From Lewinellaceae bacterium (lineage in GTDB: Bacteria; Bacteroidota; Bacteroidia; Chitinophagales; Saprospiraceae), in the NCBI GenBank assembly GCA_020636005.1, contig JACJYR010000006.1, forward strand, positions 201,715-265,714: a stretch of DNA of 64,000 nt, in the 5' to 3' direction. Positions 43,082-52,519 of this stretch are shown piece by piece (position 1 is the first letter of the stretch; each line of letters starts with the position of its first letter). The notes under the pieces were generated by a model. It ran no database searches, was not told the origin of the DNA, and was given only the letters and a program-made list of their open reading frames with translations. The position numbers were made by a program, and so were the translations under genes.

Positions 43082-46000
43082 TTAGCGGTTCAATTGCACG
43101 TAGCCCCGGAGGGGTTTTTCACCTTCTCCCAGATCGAGAATGTAATAATAGGTGCCATCGGGCAGGTCCTTGCCATCCCAGGTTCCGTCCCAGTTGCTCT
43201 GGTAGTTGGTGGCCTCGAAGACGAGATTTCCCCAGCGGTTGTAGATGATAAGCTTGTGGTTCGGGTAGTTTTGCAGGCCAGTGATTTTGAAAAAGTCGTT
43301 TTTGCCGTCCTCATTGGGAGAGAGGGCGTTGAAAATCTCCAGGCCCGAACATTCCACCAGCACAAATACCGTCGCAGTGTCGCAATTTACTTCGTTGCAA
43401 ATGGCGTAGGTAAAACTGTCCGGCACGGATTCGTCGCAGTACCCCGGCTCGGGCACGTAATTGATGCTGCCGTTGGGCAGGAAAACAGCCATGCCGTGGG
43501 CAGGCGGCACGACAATGTAAAAGTCGTCCAGCGAAATGATAGTATCATTTTGAAAAACGTCAATGGCGACCACTTGCCCTTCTCCTGCGACCACCGTATC
43601 ATTGACCGCAACGACCATAGAATCACTGGCCAACAAGACGGTAATGTATAGAAAAGTCGTATCGCAAACGCCCAAATCGTCGCATACCACCATGCAGGCC
43701 GTGTCCAGTCCCGCATCGATGCCCGTGTAAACGATGCAACTGTCCAGAATCTGAAAATCAACGATGGAACCTGTGCCTGCGCAATTGTTCACCACCGTTT
43801 GCCAGTCACCGGGCAATTCGGATAAATCCAGGCAGAAGGTTTCCGATTGGCCCGCAAGGATGGTATCCACAAAAATGTCGGTAGAGACGCAGGTGATCTC
43901 AACAACCACTGTTTCAGCACATTGCAACACCGTATCGGACAGCGTCAGGAGGTGGTTGCCCAATTCGAGCAGGATGGCAAGGCCCGTCGGCACTACTGTT
44001 GTCCCCGCAGTGAGGGTGGTGAGGTTGCCGGTGTTGTTTTGGGTAATCTTCATATCACCATAAGAGCTGCCGGTGTTGCCACCAACAATCAGGGTGTTGC
44101 CGCCCTGCACCAGGATTTGCCAATTGCCAAGCGGATCCCACACGTTCATCGAATCCACCAATTCCTGATCGGAGTCAAAAGTGCCCGTGAACGAAATCCC
44201 TCCTACCAGCCATTCTGTCACGGTGTAAGGCCCAAACAAGCCATCGTTCGGCAGGTCGCTGTACACATAGTTGAAAATGCTGTCGGTACCGCATGGCACC
44301 AATGGGGCCGTGTACAGGGCATTGTCAACCAAAAAGACCTTGTTTTGCAAATCCGCCAGGGCCAAGGGCAAGCACAGCAAACCCGAATCCTGCGAACAGG
44401 GAACCGCAGCTGTGAGCATGCCATCGGGCAGCAGATCGGGGCAAGGTTGGGACACGTCCACATTCACAAAGAAATATGAACAGGAGTCCAGGGCATACAC
44501 CTTGAAGCATCCAGTGTCCAACCCTACCGCGTCCCCAAAGACAGTGATGCACCAGGTTGTCTCGTCTATTTCAAAGGAGGCATTTCCGTTTGGCAAACAA
44601 GAAAAGGCCACGCTATCAATCAAACTGGGGTCAAACCCGTAATCGCCAAGGCAAAGCACCGAGGAGTCGCCTACTGGCAGCGCCACATTGACGGTGGTGT
44701 CCATCCACGGATAGCACAATACCGTCACGCCAAAGGTATCCGCACAGCCCTTCACCGTATCGGTGAAAATAAGTTCGTGGAAACCCGTATCGAGTTGCAC
44801 AGAAATAAAGGTACCGCCGGAACCGCAAGTACCGATTGGCCCTACATTAAAGCTGCCATTGTCGGAAAGGGTAAAATTGGGAAAGTTGGACACTGCAATA
44901 CCCACGCAAAAAGCGGTGAGGCTATCACAATCCACTGCCATATTGGTCAAAGGTGACAAGGCCGATATGCCACAACCTACCGTATCCAGGGTACAGGTGA
45001 TGTTGGCTAGCAGGGTATCCAAACAACCCGTGGCACTTTGGTACACGACGATTTCGTGGAAACCAGTGTCCAGGCTGATTTGGGTAAACATTCCGTTGCA
45101 GGCCACAAACCCTCCCGCATAAAGGCTGCCGTTGTCCAGCACGGAATAGTTGGCAATGGAATCCAGCAGTACAGGCACGCAGTAAGCAGCATCGTCGGCG
45201 CAATTGTTGACCGCAATCTCCTGGATGCCGTCCGGGAAAAGGTTAAAGGTGCTGCAAAGCGGCACGACAGTGATGAGTACATACGTCGTGTCGCAATTGC
45301 CCTGATCATCGCAGGCCACCAGACAGCCTTCGTCGTTGCCCGTAAAACCAGGATTGGGGAGATAGGTAAAACAATTCCCGATAAGGTCGAAAACGCCGTT
45401 CTGGGGTTGGCCACAGATGGCCGTCGCCATATAATTGCCCGGCAGGCCCGTCGTGTCGAGGCATACCGTATCCGTTGGAATGCCTTCCAGCGTGGTGAGC
45501 ACGATGACATCAGCCTCGTTGATCCCGTTGATGGTCAGGGTGTCCGTACAGCCATTCCCGATATTTTCCAGTACGATAATATGTTCGCCATCCCCGATGA
45601 AGAATAGTTTGGTCCCGGCAGGCACCTCGTTGGAAGTGACCCCAATGTTCACGGACGAACCCGTCAAGATATGCGTCACGGTGAGCACTCCATAGGTGCC
45701 CGTTTGGCCGGTGCCCATGATGGTGAGGGAAGAGGCGATGAGCATCCAGTTGCCGTTGGGGTCCCAGCCGTTCATCAGATCTACCAGCCCGGCCATGTCA
45801 GCCACATTTGAAGCGGTGAAGGTATTTCCATTGGCATTCCAACTGACTGAATACGGCCCCAGCAGGCCCTGCCCGAACACGTTGTTGTAGTTGTAAATAT
45901 GGGCCGAGTCAAAATCACAGCCCATCAGGGTGCCTGCATAGGCTGTACCGTCCAGCAGGATATTGTAGTCGAAAATATCCGTCAAGGCCACTGGCAGGCA

Positions 46001-49000
46001 TACTTCGCCCGTATCATTTACCACCACCACGGTTATTTCGTTGGGGTCAAAGATCTCAGGGCATGGATTGTTGGTCGTGTCATTGGAGATGACCAAAATG
46101 GTCGTGTCGCAGATAGGTGGCACATCGCCTGTGCAATGGACGACACAGGCCACCGTCGTGCCGGTGAAATCGTTGTTCAGGTCTATCGTAATGCAATTTC
46201 CATTAAAGGACAGGTTTACCTCGTTCGCATTGATGCCACAGGAAAATGCCGTGTCTATAATGCCAGGCAATTGCAGCACCGTGCCGTCCAGGCATTCATC
46301 GAAGGGATCAACGCCGGGTGCATCAATGAACACCGTATCAACAGGAATGGCGGTTGTCACCACTACGTAAAAAGTATCGCACACTTGGGGCTGGTAATCG
46401 TCGCAAACGACAAGGCAAAACTGGTCGGCACCGGTAAAGTTCAGGTTCGGGGTGTAGGAAACGCAGGTATCACCAACCACGCCGACCGAGCCGTTGCCAG
46501 GAAGCCCGCAAAAGTTCATGGATTGAAAAATGCCGAGCAGTTCAGCGGTATTGGCACAAACCGGGTTGACGCTTGTGTTCAGCGGGGTTTCAAAAAACAA
46601 GGTTTCGGGGGTGACAAAATGCTGCTCCAATATGACGACCGTTGTATCAGAACAGCCATTTGGTGCGGTCACTACCAAGTCGTGGCTGCCATAGCCCGCT
46701 ATCGTCATTTCAGCGCCAAATGGCAGGATCAGGTCATCGGGGGAGAGTATGACCGTACTGCCGCCAACAGGTGTGATTTCAAGGTTTCCATAGACACTGG
46801 CCGGCAGGCCGCCCTCGATGGCCTGCGAAGTAGCCACATCTTTCCAATGGCCATTGGGATCCCACACATTCATCGAATCCACCAGCGATGAAATATCGGA
46901 TACCGGGCCGGAAAAGACGTTTCCGTTTACCGTCCAGCTTTGGAGCAAATAAGGGCCGGCCGGCAAACTGCCATACAGGTAAAAACTGACCGGCGTGAAA
47001 TCGCAAGGGATAAAGGATTGGGCATAAGGAACGCCATCCAACAGTACCTGGTAGCCAACAATATCACCAGGCGGCACACCTACGCAAAAGAATCCAACCG
47101 ATTGTGCCGAGGCAATGGTCACAGGGTTTTGGGTAAAAATATCGGCACAAACAACAGGTGGTTCTACCGTGACAACTACAATAGTGGTGTCGCAAACGGC
47201 CCCGCTGCAAAAAATAATGCAAGCCTCCGATGTCCCGGAAAAGTTGTTGACAGGACTGATGTTCAGGCAGTTGCCCGTAGTGCCAATGGAGATTTCATTG
47301 TTGTTGATCCCACAAAAACTACTGGAAGTGATGGCCCCCGGCAATTCGATGATGAAACTGGAAAGGCAGGTATCTACCGAAGCCGTGCCAGCCGGGATGT
47401 TGATGTTTACCACATCCGTTTCCGGCAACACGTTGACAATAAAAATGGTCGTGTCGCAAAACTGTGGGAAGCCATCGTCGCAAACCGTTATGCAAAAGGT
47501 ATCCGCCCCGGCAAAATTGAGGTTTGGCACATAAAAAACACAGGTATCGTTAGCCAATGGTGCCACCCCGTTGGAGGGTGTTTGGCAATAGCCGACATTG
47601 ACAATTGTATTCCCGGGCAGTTCATCCCCATTCAGGCAAAATTCACCCGTTGGTGTGTTGACGCCCGTTGTCAGGAAAACAGTTTCCGTGACCGTCGGCA
47701 CTGCTACCGCATTGATGTACAAGGTATCCGAACAACCGTCCGCCGGATTGGTCACGGTTAAAACATGAATGCCCAGATGCGTCAGGCCCACCGTGAAGCC
47801 CATCGGCTGAAAGGTGAAGTTGGGGCTTAGGAAAGTCGGGTTTCCGTTCTGGATGTTGACTTTCATGTCGCCATAGGTAGAGACGGGATTGCCGCCAAAA
47901 ATCAAGGTCCCTACGGGGTTGATTTGCCAGTTGCCGGTTGGATCTAAACTGTTCATCAGATCGAGCAGTTCATTGGGGTTTTGGAAAAATCCGGTCAAAT
48001 CGTTGCCGTTAACTTTCCAATATTCCAATTGGTACGGCCCGCCGAAGCCCCCACCGGGCAAGAAAGAATAGGAATAGGCAACCGTTGGGACAAACTCGCA
48101 GCCGAAAGGATCCACCACCGTTTGGCCTTCAAAAACCAGGTCATCGCCAAACAGGGTGAAATATGGAACGGGAACGCAATAGTTCGTCGGGTTGCCCGCA
48201 TAGTTCACGGAGACCGAATCGAAGGGGAACACGTCGTCGCAAATCACCTGCATCACATTGATGCTCAGGTAGGTCGTGTCGCACAGGGTGGTGGTGTTAT
48301 CGAAACAATGGACCAGGCAGATCAAATCGGGCGACTGGCCTTCAAACCCATTGGCCGGCGTCAAATCCACACAGGTGCCGTTGAGGTTGGTGGCCAAGAC
48401 AGTCGCCGCACTGCCAGGGTTGCAAATGGTGGCACTGGTCAGGCTGCCCTGAATGTCCAGTAGATTGGCATTGAAGCAGAAGTTGGCCGTACCGGTCAGC
48501 GGGATGACAACCTGCACCGTATCCGGGCATCCCGGCGTTGCCGTCAGGGTGGCACTTGCGGTAACCACACAACCGTTGGCCGGATTCATCACCTTGAGCG
48601 AATAGGTGCCGGCAGGCAGGTTGAAAAAACTCGGATTGGACTGAAAAAACAAGCCGCCATTGTTGCTGTACAACAGGTTCCCGGTGCCGGTGGCATTGAT
48701 GGTAACCTGGCCGTTGTTTTGGCCACAGTTGCCTGCATTGATGATGGAAATGCTATTAATGACAGGCGGGTTGTCGGGGCTGGCCAGTTGCAAAGGATTC
48801 GAGGAATAGGGCACCTCGCACGACCCATCCGCATATCGGACGGCAATCTGGTAAGCACCATTGGCCAGTCCCGTAAAATTGGGGCTGGAAGCCCAGGTGG
48901 AGCCGCCGTTAATGGTATATTCCAAACTACCCGCCCCAGTGGCCGCTATCAAAATGGAGCCGTTGCTGATGCCACATTCTGCCGGATTGGTAAAACTGAC

Positions 49001-50371
49001 TCCTGTAATAATTGGCTCCGCCGGGCCTGCCAGGGCCAGTGGCCCGCCATCTGTTTCACAGGTCCCATCAATGTTCCTGACCGCAATTGCATAGCTGCCC
49101 GAAGGCAGGTTGGAAAAAGAATTGGAAGCCTGCCAGGTAGCGCCCCCGTCGATGCTGAACTCAATCGTGCTTGGCCCATAGGCCAGGATGGTAATGGTGC
49201 CGTTGCTGGCCCCGCAACTCAAAGGCTCCACCTTTGAAGTGCCGTAGATGACCGGATGGTTGAAGCTTTTTAATTCAACAAAACCGCCATTTGCAATGCA
49301 GGAATCATTGGCCACCTTTGCAAAAACCTGGTAAACACCTTCGCTCAGGTTGTAAAATTCATTTTGGGGGAAATAATTCACCCCTCCGTCTATGCTGTAT
49401 TCCAGATCTACGTTGCCAGCAATCACAGAAATCGTAATGGATCCGTTTTGCAGGTTGCAGTTGGTAGGATGGCCAAGGAATATGTTAGAAATCACTGGAT
49501 CATCGCCGGGGCTGTCCAATACCACCAGGGTGTCGCCATTGGCGCAGGAACCATCAGCGTTCCTGACAAAGAGATGATAAAGCCCGGCGCCCAATTGCTG
49601 GAAATTGATGCCTGTTTGCCATTGAATGCCGCCGTCTATACTGTATTGCAACGGGATGAGGCCGCCTGATGCCGTAACGGCAATCCCGCCATCGAATTGA
49701 TCGCAACCCGATGGATCCAGTTTAAGGTATCCTGTGATGGCAGGTTGAAGCGGCTGGTCAATTTCCACCGTACCGCCCTGTACCGGGCAGGCGCCTCCCG
49801 CATTCCGCACAACGATTGAATAGGTGCCAACCGCAAGGGCATTGAATGTACCGCTGTTCTGCCAGGAATTGCCACCTGAAATACTGTATTCCAGCGGGCC
49901 GCCCCCCGTTGCCTCAATGATGATAGAACCATTAGGAAGGCTGCAATCCGAAGCGTTGTTAGATTCGACGGAAAGGATTGCCGGCGGGGAAAAAACAGCC
50001 ACCGTAACCGAATCCACGGTGCCGTCATTGCCGGTAACGAAATAGGTGGTTGTGGATGATGGGCTGGCCAGCGGGTTGGGGCAGGTGGTGCAGCTCAAAC
50101 CGGCGGCTGGGGCCCATTGATAGGTATTGGCACCAGTGGCGTTTAATTGTGCTGCATCCCCCAGGCAGATATTTTGGTTGTCGCCGGCGTCAACAGCAAA
50201 TAAGCTATTCCAAATGCAGGAAGGGTAATCTGGCAAAGCCATTCCACGGTTGGCCAGGGATTGTTCAGGGGAAAACAAGGCCGCTAAACTCAGCAGGGCT
50301 GTCTGAAAAATAAAAGGGCGAAAGATCGTTTTCCAGGCCCATGATTTTGTTTGCTCGTAGTGCTCGTTCAT
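43082..50371 (-). CDS. Giant surface protein with six SprB-like repeats and T9SS type B (CHU_C) end
   Basis: This 2429-residue protein has an N-terminal hydrophobic signal (PFIFQTALLSLAALFSPEQS). A PKD/Ig-like domain (NICLGDAAQLNATGANTYQW) precedes six ~83-residue SprB-like repeats at ~125-630. Each has C-x3-5-NG-x-I then EYSIDGG and a YxxxVRN strand (LPNGSIIIEATGGGPLEYSI; ASNGTITILAYGPSTIEFSI). The middle (~640-2200) alternates two kinds of segment. One is an unassigned module with GPYxLxxW and LVDxMNxWDPxGxW, four copies around nt 47930, 46860, 45770 and 44140. The other is cadherin-like, ending CDTTxxxVxV. Near 2270 an INYVPEPGYCDESVPDSFTY segment precedes CHU_C (from ~2342: IFNALSPNEDGKNDFFKITG, IYNRWGNLVFEATNYQSNWD). 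SprB in Flavobacterium is a gliding adhesin; that role is plausible here but unproven. Confidence 0.92.
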   Translation of the reverse strand: MNEHYEQTKSWAWKTIFRPFIFQTALLSLAALFSPEQSLANRGMALPDYPSCIWNSLFAVDAGDNQNICLGDAAQLNATGANTYQWAPAAGLSCTTCPNPLASPSSTTTYFVTGNDGTVDSVTVAVFSPPAILSVESNNASDCSLPNGSIIIEATGGGPLEYSISGGNSWQNSGTFNALAVGTYSIVVRNAGGACPVQGGTVEIDQPLQPAITGYLKLDPSGCDQFDGGIAVTASGGLIPLQYSIDGGIQWQTGINFQQLGAGLYHLFVRNADGSCANGDTLVVLDSPGDDPVISNIFLGHPTNCNLQNGSITISVIAGNVDLEYSIDGGVNYFPQNEFYNLSEGVYQVFAKVANDSCIANGGFVELKSFNHPVIYGTSKVEPLSCGASNGTITILAYGPSTIEFSIDGGATWQASNSFSNLPSGSYAIAVRNIDGTCETDGGPLALAGPAEPIITGVSFTNPAECGISNGSILIAATGAGSLEYTINGGSTWASSPNFTGLANGAYQIAVRYADGSCEVPYSSNPLQLASPDNPPVINSISIINAGNCGQNNGQVTINATGTGNLLYSNNGGLFFQSNPSFFNLPAGTYSLKVMNPANGCVVTASATLTATPGCPDTVQVVIPLTGTANFCFNANLLDIQGSLTSATICNPGSAATVLATNLNGTCVDLTPANGFEGQSPDLICLVHCFDNTTTLCDTTYLSINVMQVICDDVFPFDSVSVNYAGNPTNYCVPVPYFTLFGDDLVFEGQTVVDPFGCEFVPTVAYSYSFLPGGGFGGPYQLEYWKVNGNDLTGFFQNPNELLDLMNSLDPTGNWQINPVGTLIFGGNPVSTYGDMKVNIQNGNPTFLSPNFTFQPMGFTVGLTHLGIHVLTVTNPADGCSDTLYINAVAVPTVTETVFLTTGVNTPTGEFCLNGDELPGNTIVNVGYCQTPSNGVAPLANDTCVFYVPNLNFAGADTFCITVCDDGFPQFCDTTIFIVNVLPETDVVNINIPAGTASVDTCLSSFIIELPGAITSSSFCGINNNEISIGTTGNCLNISPVNNFSGTSEACIIFCSGAVCDTTIVVVTVEPPVVCADIFTQNPVTIASAQSVGFFCVGVPPGDIVGYQVLLDGVPYAQSFIPCDFTPVSFYLYGSLPAGPYLLQSWTVNGNVFSGPVSDISSLVDSMNVWDPNGHWKDVATSQAIEGGLPASVYGNLEITPVGGSTVILSPDDLILPFGAEMTIAGYGSHDLVVTAPNGCSDTTVVILEQHFVTPETLFFETPLNTSVNPVCANTAELLGIFQSMNFCGLPGNGSVGVVGDTCVSYTPNLNFTGADQFCLVVCDDYQPQVCDTFYVVVTTAIPVDTVFIDAPGVDPFDECLDGTVLQLPGIIDTAFSCGINANEVNLSFNGNCITIDLNNDFTGTTVACVVHCTGDVPPICDTTILVISNDTTNNPCPEIFDPNEITVVVVNDTGEVCLPVALTDIFDYNILLDGTAYAGTLMGCDFDSAHIYNYNNVFGQGLLGPYSVSWNANGNTFTASNVADMAGLVDLMNGWDPNGNWMLIASSLTIMGTGQTGTYGVLTVTHILTGSSVNIGVTSNEVPAGTKLFFIGDGEHIIVLENIGNGCTDTLTINGINEADVIVLTTLEGIPTDTVCLDTTGLPGNYMATAICGQPQNGVFDLIGNCFTYLPNPGFTGNDEGCLVACDDQGNCDTTYVLITVVPLCSTFNLFPDGIQEIAVNNCADDAAYCVPVLLDSIANYSVLDNGSLYAGGFVACNGMFTQISLDTGFHEIVVYQSATGCLDTLLANITCTLDTVGCGISALSPLTNMAVDCDSLTAFCVGIAVSNFPNFTLSDNGSFNVGPIGTCGSGGTFISVQLDTGFHELIFTDTVKGCADTFGVTVLCYPWMDTTVNVALPVGDSSVLCLGDYGFDPSLIDSVAFSCLPNGNASFEIDETTWCITVFGDAVGLDTGCFKVYALDSCSYFFVNVDVSQPCPDLLPDGMLTAAVPCSQDSGLLCLPLALADLQNKVFLVDNALYTAPLVPCGTDSIFNYVYSDLPNDGLFGPYTVTEWLVGGISFTGTFDSDQELVDSMNVWDPLGNWQILVQGGNTLIVGGNTGSSYGDMKITQNNTGNLTTLTAGTTVVPTGLAILLELGNHLLTLSDTVLQCAETVVVEITCVSTDIFVDTILAGQSETFCLDLSELPGDWQTVVNNCAGTGSIVDFQILDSCIVYTGIDAGLDTACMVVCDDLGVCDTTFLYITVLLASDSMVVAVNDTVVAGEGQVVAIDVFQNDTIISLDDFYIVVPPAHGMAVFLPNGSINYVPEPGYCDESVPDSFTYAICNEVNCDTATVFVLVECSGLEIFNALSPNEDGKNDFFKITGLQNYPNHKLIIYNRWGNLVFEATNYQSNWDGTWDGKDLPDGTYYYILDLGEGEKPLRGYVQLNR

Positions 50372-51072
50372 GAATTCTAGGTAAGGAGGTTTGAGTTTAT
50401 AGGTTTCTCACAATATTAAACAAAGCCGTGAGGGGAGAGAAGTAAGATGTGAGGCAGTTCATTTCTGAAATTTGACTGTTTATCCTTTGGCTCACTTTTG
50501 CATCCGTTCATGCTTCAATTGTTCGGGATTAATCGGTAAAGCCTCCCAGGTTTTAGGTAAAAAACTGATAATAAAGGTTTTACAAAATTCACAAATGCGA
50601 ATTTAGTCAAATATTTTCTTCACGAGACCAGGTAAAAGAAATTAATTCAGGAATGTCGGTCAGCCTTCATGCCACGTTCCTGGTAGTAGTTTTTCATAGA
50701 ATACGGTCGGAAAAAATAGTCGGATCCGTCAGGAACTTTTGTCGGTGTGTTCTATAATGTGGCAACTGGAAAAGGCCAAAGTGGGTGAGCAAGACTAGTT
50801 ATTAATCGCTTGGATGTGTGCTGATGACCTTATAAAATTAGCTTAAAAAGCTTCGGAAAATTTTCCAATCATCGAGCATTGTGTCAGATTTCAAAATACC
50901 AAAAGAGCAGTATTTCTAAATAACCGTTTGACAAAGGGGGAACAGGACAGGGCAAAGATAGCCCATTTGGCCTGATTTCAAAATGTAGTTTACAGATTTG
51001 TCAGTAAAGGCATTAACCCTTAATAAGTATTGAACGCAGATGACGGTCACCATCATCAACACTTTAATATAT
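50372..51072. other. Gene-free region upstream of the 2429-residue protein gene
   Basis: About 700 A/T-rich bases with no ORF of note and no clear hairpin. It must contain the promoter of the minus-strand giant gene; I could not assign a -7 box with confidence. Repeat copy C follows. Confidence 0.55.
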
Positions 51073-51178
51073 GGGCTAAATTATTCGATACAATTAGTGC
51101 TGTTTGAAATTGTTGGATAGTCGTTTAAAATTGTTGGGATTCAGCCGTTTACAACAAATGACAACAAAGTCAAACCAT
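51073..51178 (+). repeat. Intergenic repeat copy C
   Basis: It starts GGGCTAAATTATTCGATACA, continues with TAGTGCTGTTTGAAATTG and GTTGGATAGTCG (as in copy A) and ends GACAACAAAGTCAAACCAT (as in copy B). It lies between two minus-strand genes. Confidence 0.6.
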
Positions 51179-51324
51179 CCCGATCTACTATTAGAATTTA
51201 TTTTACTGCTGGAATTCCTGGAAAAAGATAGTCCGGACCCTAATTTCTCCTCCACTGAAAAATGGAGTGGCACAGTTCAAAGTATCAGTGAATGCCAGCA
51301 TAGGAATGGAAAGAGTGGCATTGG

Positions 51325-52059
51325 TCAAAACAAGCGCATCCTGTTAGAAAATGCCTTTTTGAAGTTCCTTCCGATTGGAATTTCTTCCCCTGCCACAATA
51401 GCTATGTCATTGCCAATGTCCACAGAACTCACCTTGTCCAGATTGACGACGAAGCTCTTGTGGACCCGGACAAACCTGTCTTGTGGGAGCTTGAGCACTG
51501 TTTCCCGGAGAGGCGTGTTCACGAGCGTCTTCTTGCCGTCGGCGGTCTTGATGAGGGAGTACCGCCCGTCCACCTCCACCCAGAGGATATCGGCGAGGTG
51601 GATTTTCTTCAGTTGTGAACCGAATTTGACGTAAAAATCCTCGCCGCTGCCTGCTTTGCCTTCCTGGCTTGCATCGCCATCCAAATGGCCGGTGGCCAGT
51701 TCAATCGCCTGCCGCAGGCTCAGCTCGTTCATCTCCCTCCCGATGAAGGCACGGGGGCCAAGCTCCTTGGCCTGCTCGTACATTTTCGAGGTGTAATTGG
51801 AAGTGATGAAAAGGAAAGGGGTGTTGCTCTCCGATTTGATGTAGCGGGCCACATCGAGGCCGCTGCGCTCCTCGCCCAGTTCGATGTCCAGCAAAGCCAC
51901 GTCCGGCTTGTACTCCCGGAACAGTTCAACAGCGCTGCGGTAGCTGTTGGCCGTTCTGATATTGCCCACGCCGATGCGGCGGAGGAAGAACTCCAGGATT
52001 TCCAATTGTGCAGGCTCGTTGTCCAGCACCATGAGTTTGATGGTCGAAAGTGTCTTCAT
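51325..52059 (-). CDS. LytTR-family response regulator
   Basis: From ATG 52059 this is 244 residues (MKTLSTIKLMVLDNEPAQLE). A longer frame to 52185 adds 42 residues without similarity to receiver domains. The receiver domain (1-125) has the acidic pair in VLDNEP, the phospho-acceptor Asp in DVALLDIELGEERSGLDVAR, and the conserved Thr/Ser and Lys region in PFLFITSNYTSKMYEQAKEL, although the usual KP motif is replaced by FIGREMNELSLRQAI. The C-terminal LytTR DNA-binding domain (~150-244) shows KIHLADILWVEVDGRYSLIK, TPLRETVLKLPQDRFVRVHK and SFVVNLDKVSSVDIGNDIAI. It is divergent from a sensor kinase gene, with a kinase remnant between, so the kinase at 52520 is its likely partner. Confidence 0.92.
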   Translation of the reverse strand: MKTLSTIKLMVLDNEPAQLEILEFFLRRIGVGNIRTANSYRSAVELFREYKPDVALLDIELGEERSGLDVARYIKSESNTPFLFITSNYTSKMYEQAKELGPRAFIGREMNELSLRQAIELATGHLDGDASQEGKAGSGEDFYVKFGSQLKKIHLADILWVEVDGRYSLIKTADGKKTLVNTPLRETVLKLPQDRFVRVHKSFVVNLDKVSSVDIGNDIAIVAGEEIPIGRNFKKAFSNRMRLF

Positions 52060-52255
52060 GCGTTGATTTCTTGCAAAAATAAGGTAGGTTTCAGACATGA
52101 AAAATGGGCGGGTAAGGCTTGTGGCACCGTTTGGCTTGGTTTTGCACTTTATTACAAAAACAGTGCTTTTTATTGCATAAGACAAGCTGAGAATGACACT
52201 TGGCCTTAAATTCTTTTAATTAGGTGCAAAATCAGGCACCTGAAACCTGCTGCGG

Positions 52256-52504
52256 ATGAGGACTACAACCACAATATTACTTTCCTTCCTGTTTTTGCCT
52301 GCTATGACTCAGGCACTTGTAAAATCCGACAGCCTGCTCCGGGTAGGTAAAAAACTTGGTAAGCGCTTCGTAAAAGGCGACATGGGCGGCTCAGGCATCG
52401 GGCTGGCGGTGTGCCGCCGCATTGTTGAGGGGTACGGCGGAAGGATTTGGGTGGAGTCCGAAGTTGGGGAAGGCAGCCGTTTCTATTTCATTGTCCCCAT
52501 TTAA
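52256..52504 (+). pseudogene. Internally deleted histidine kinase remnant
   Basis: The 82-codon frame joins a signal peptide (TILLSFLFLPAMTQALVKSD SLL) directly to the last 45 residues of a histidine kinase ATPase domain (VKGDMGGSGIGLAVCRRIVE onward). That end is 41/45 identical to the end of the kinase at 52520-54514. At DNA level about 18 codons differ silently and 4 change the residue. This means the copy diverged under protein-level selection before, or despite, losing everything between. The TPR region, membrane helix, His box and N box are all missing, so kinase activity is impossible. It ends 15 bases before the start of the intact kinase. It could still be translated. Confidence 0.75.
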
Positions 52505-52519
52505 AATTCACATTTCAAA

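Noticed and set aside
52060..52185. A longer start for the LytTR regulator at 52185
   Set aside because: The extra 42 residues are unrelated to receiver domains; ATG 52059 gives the normal beginning.
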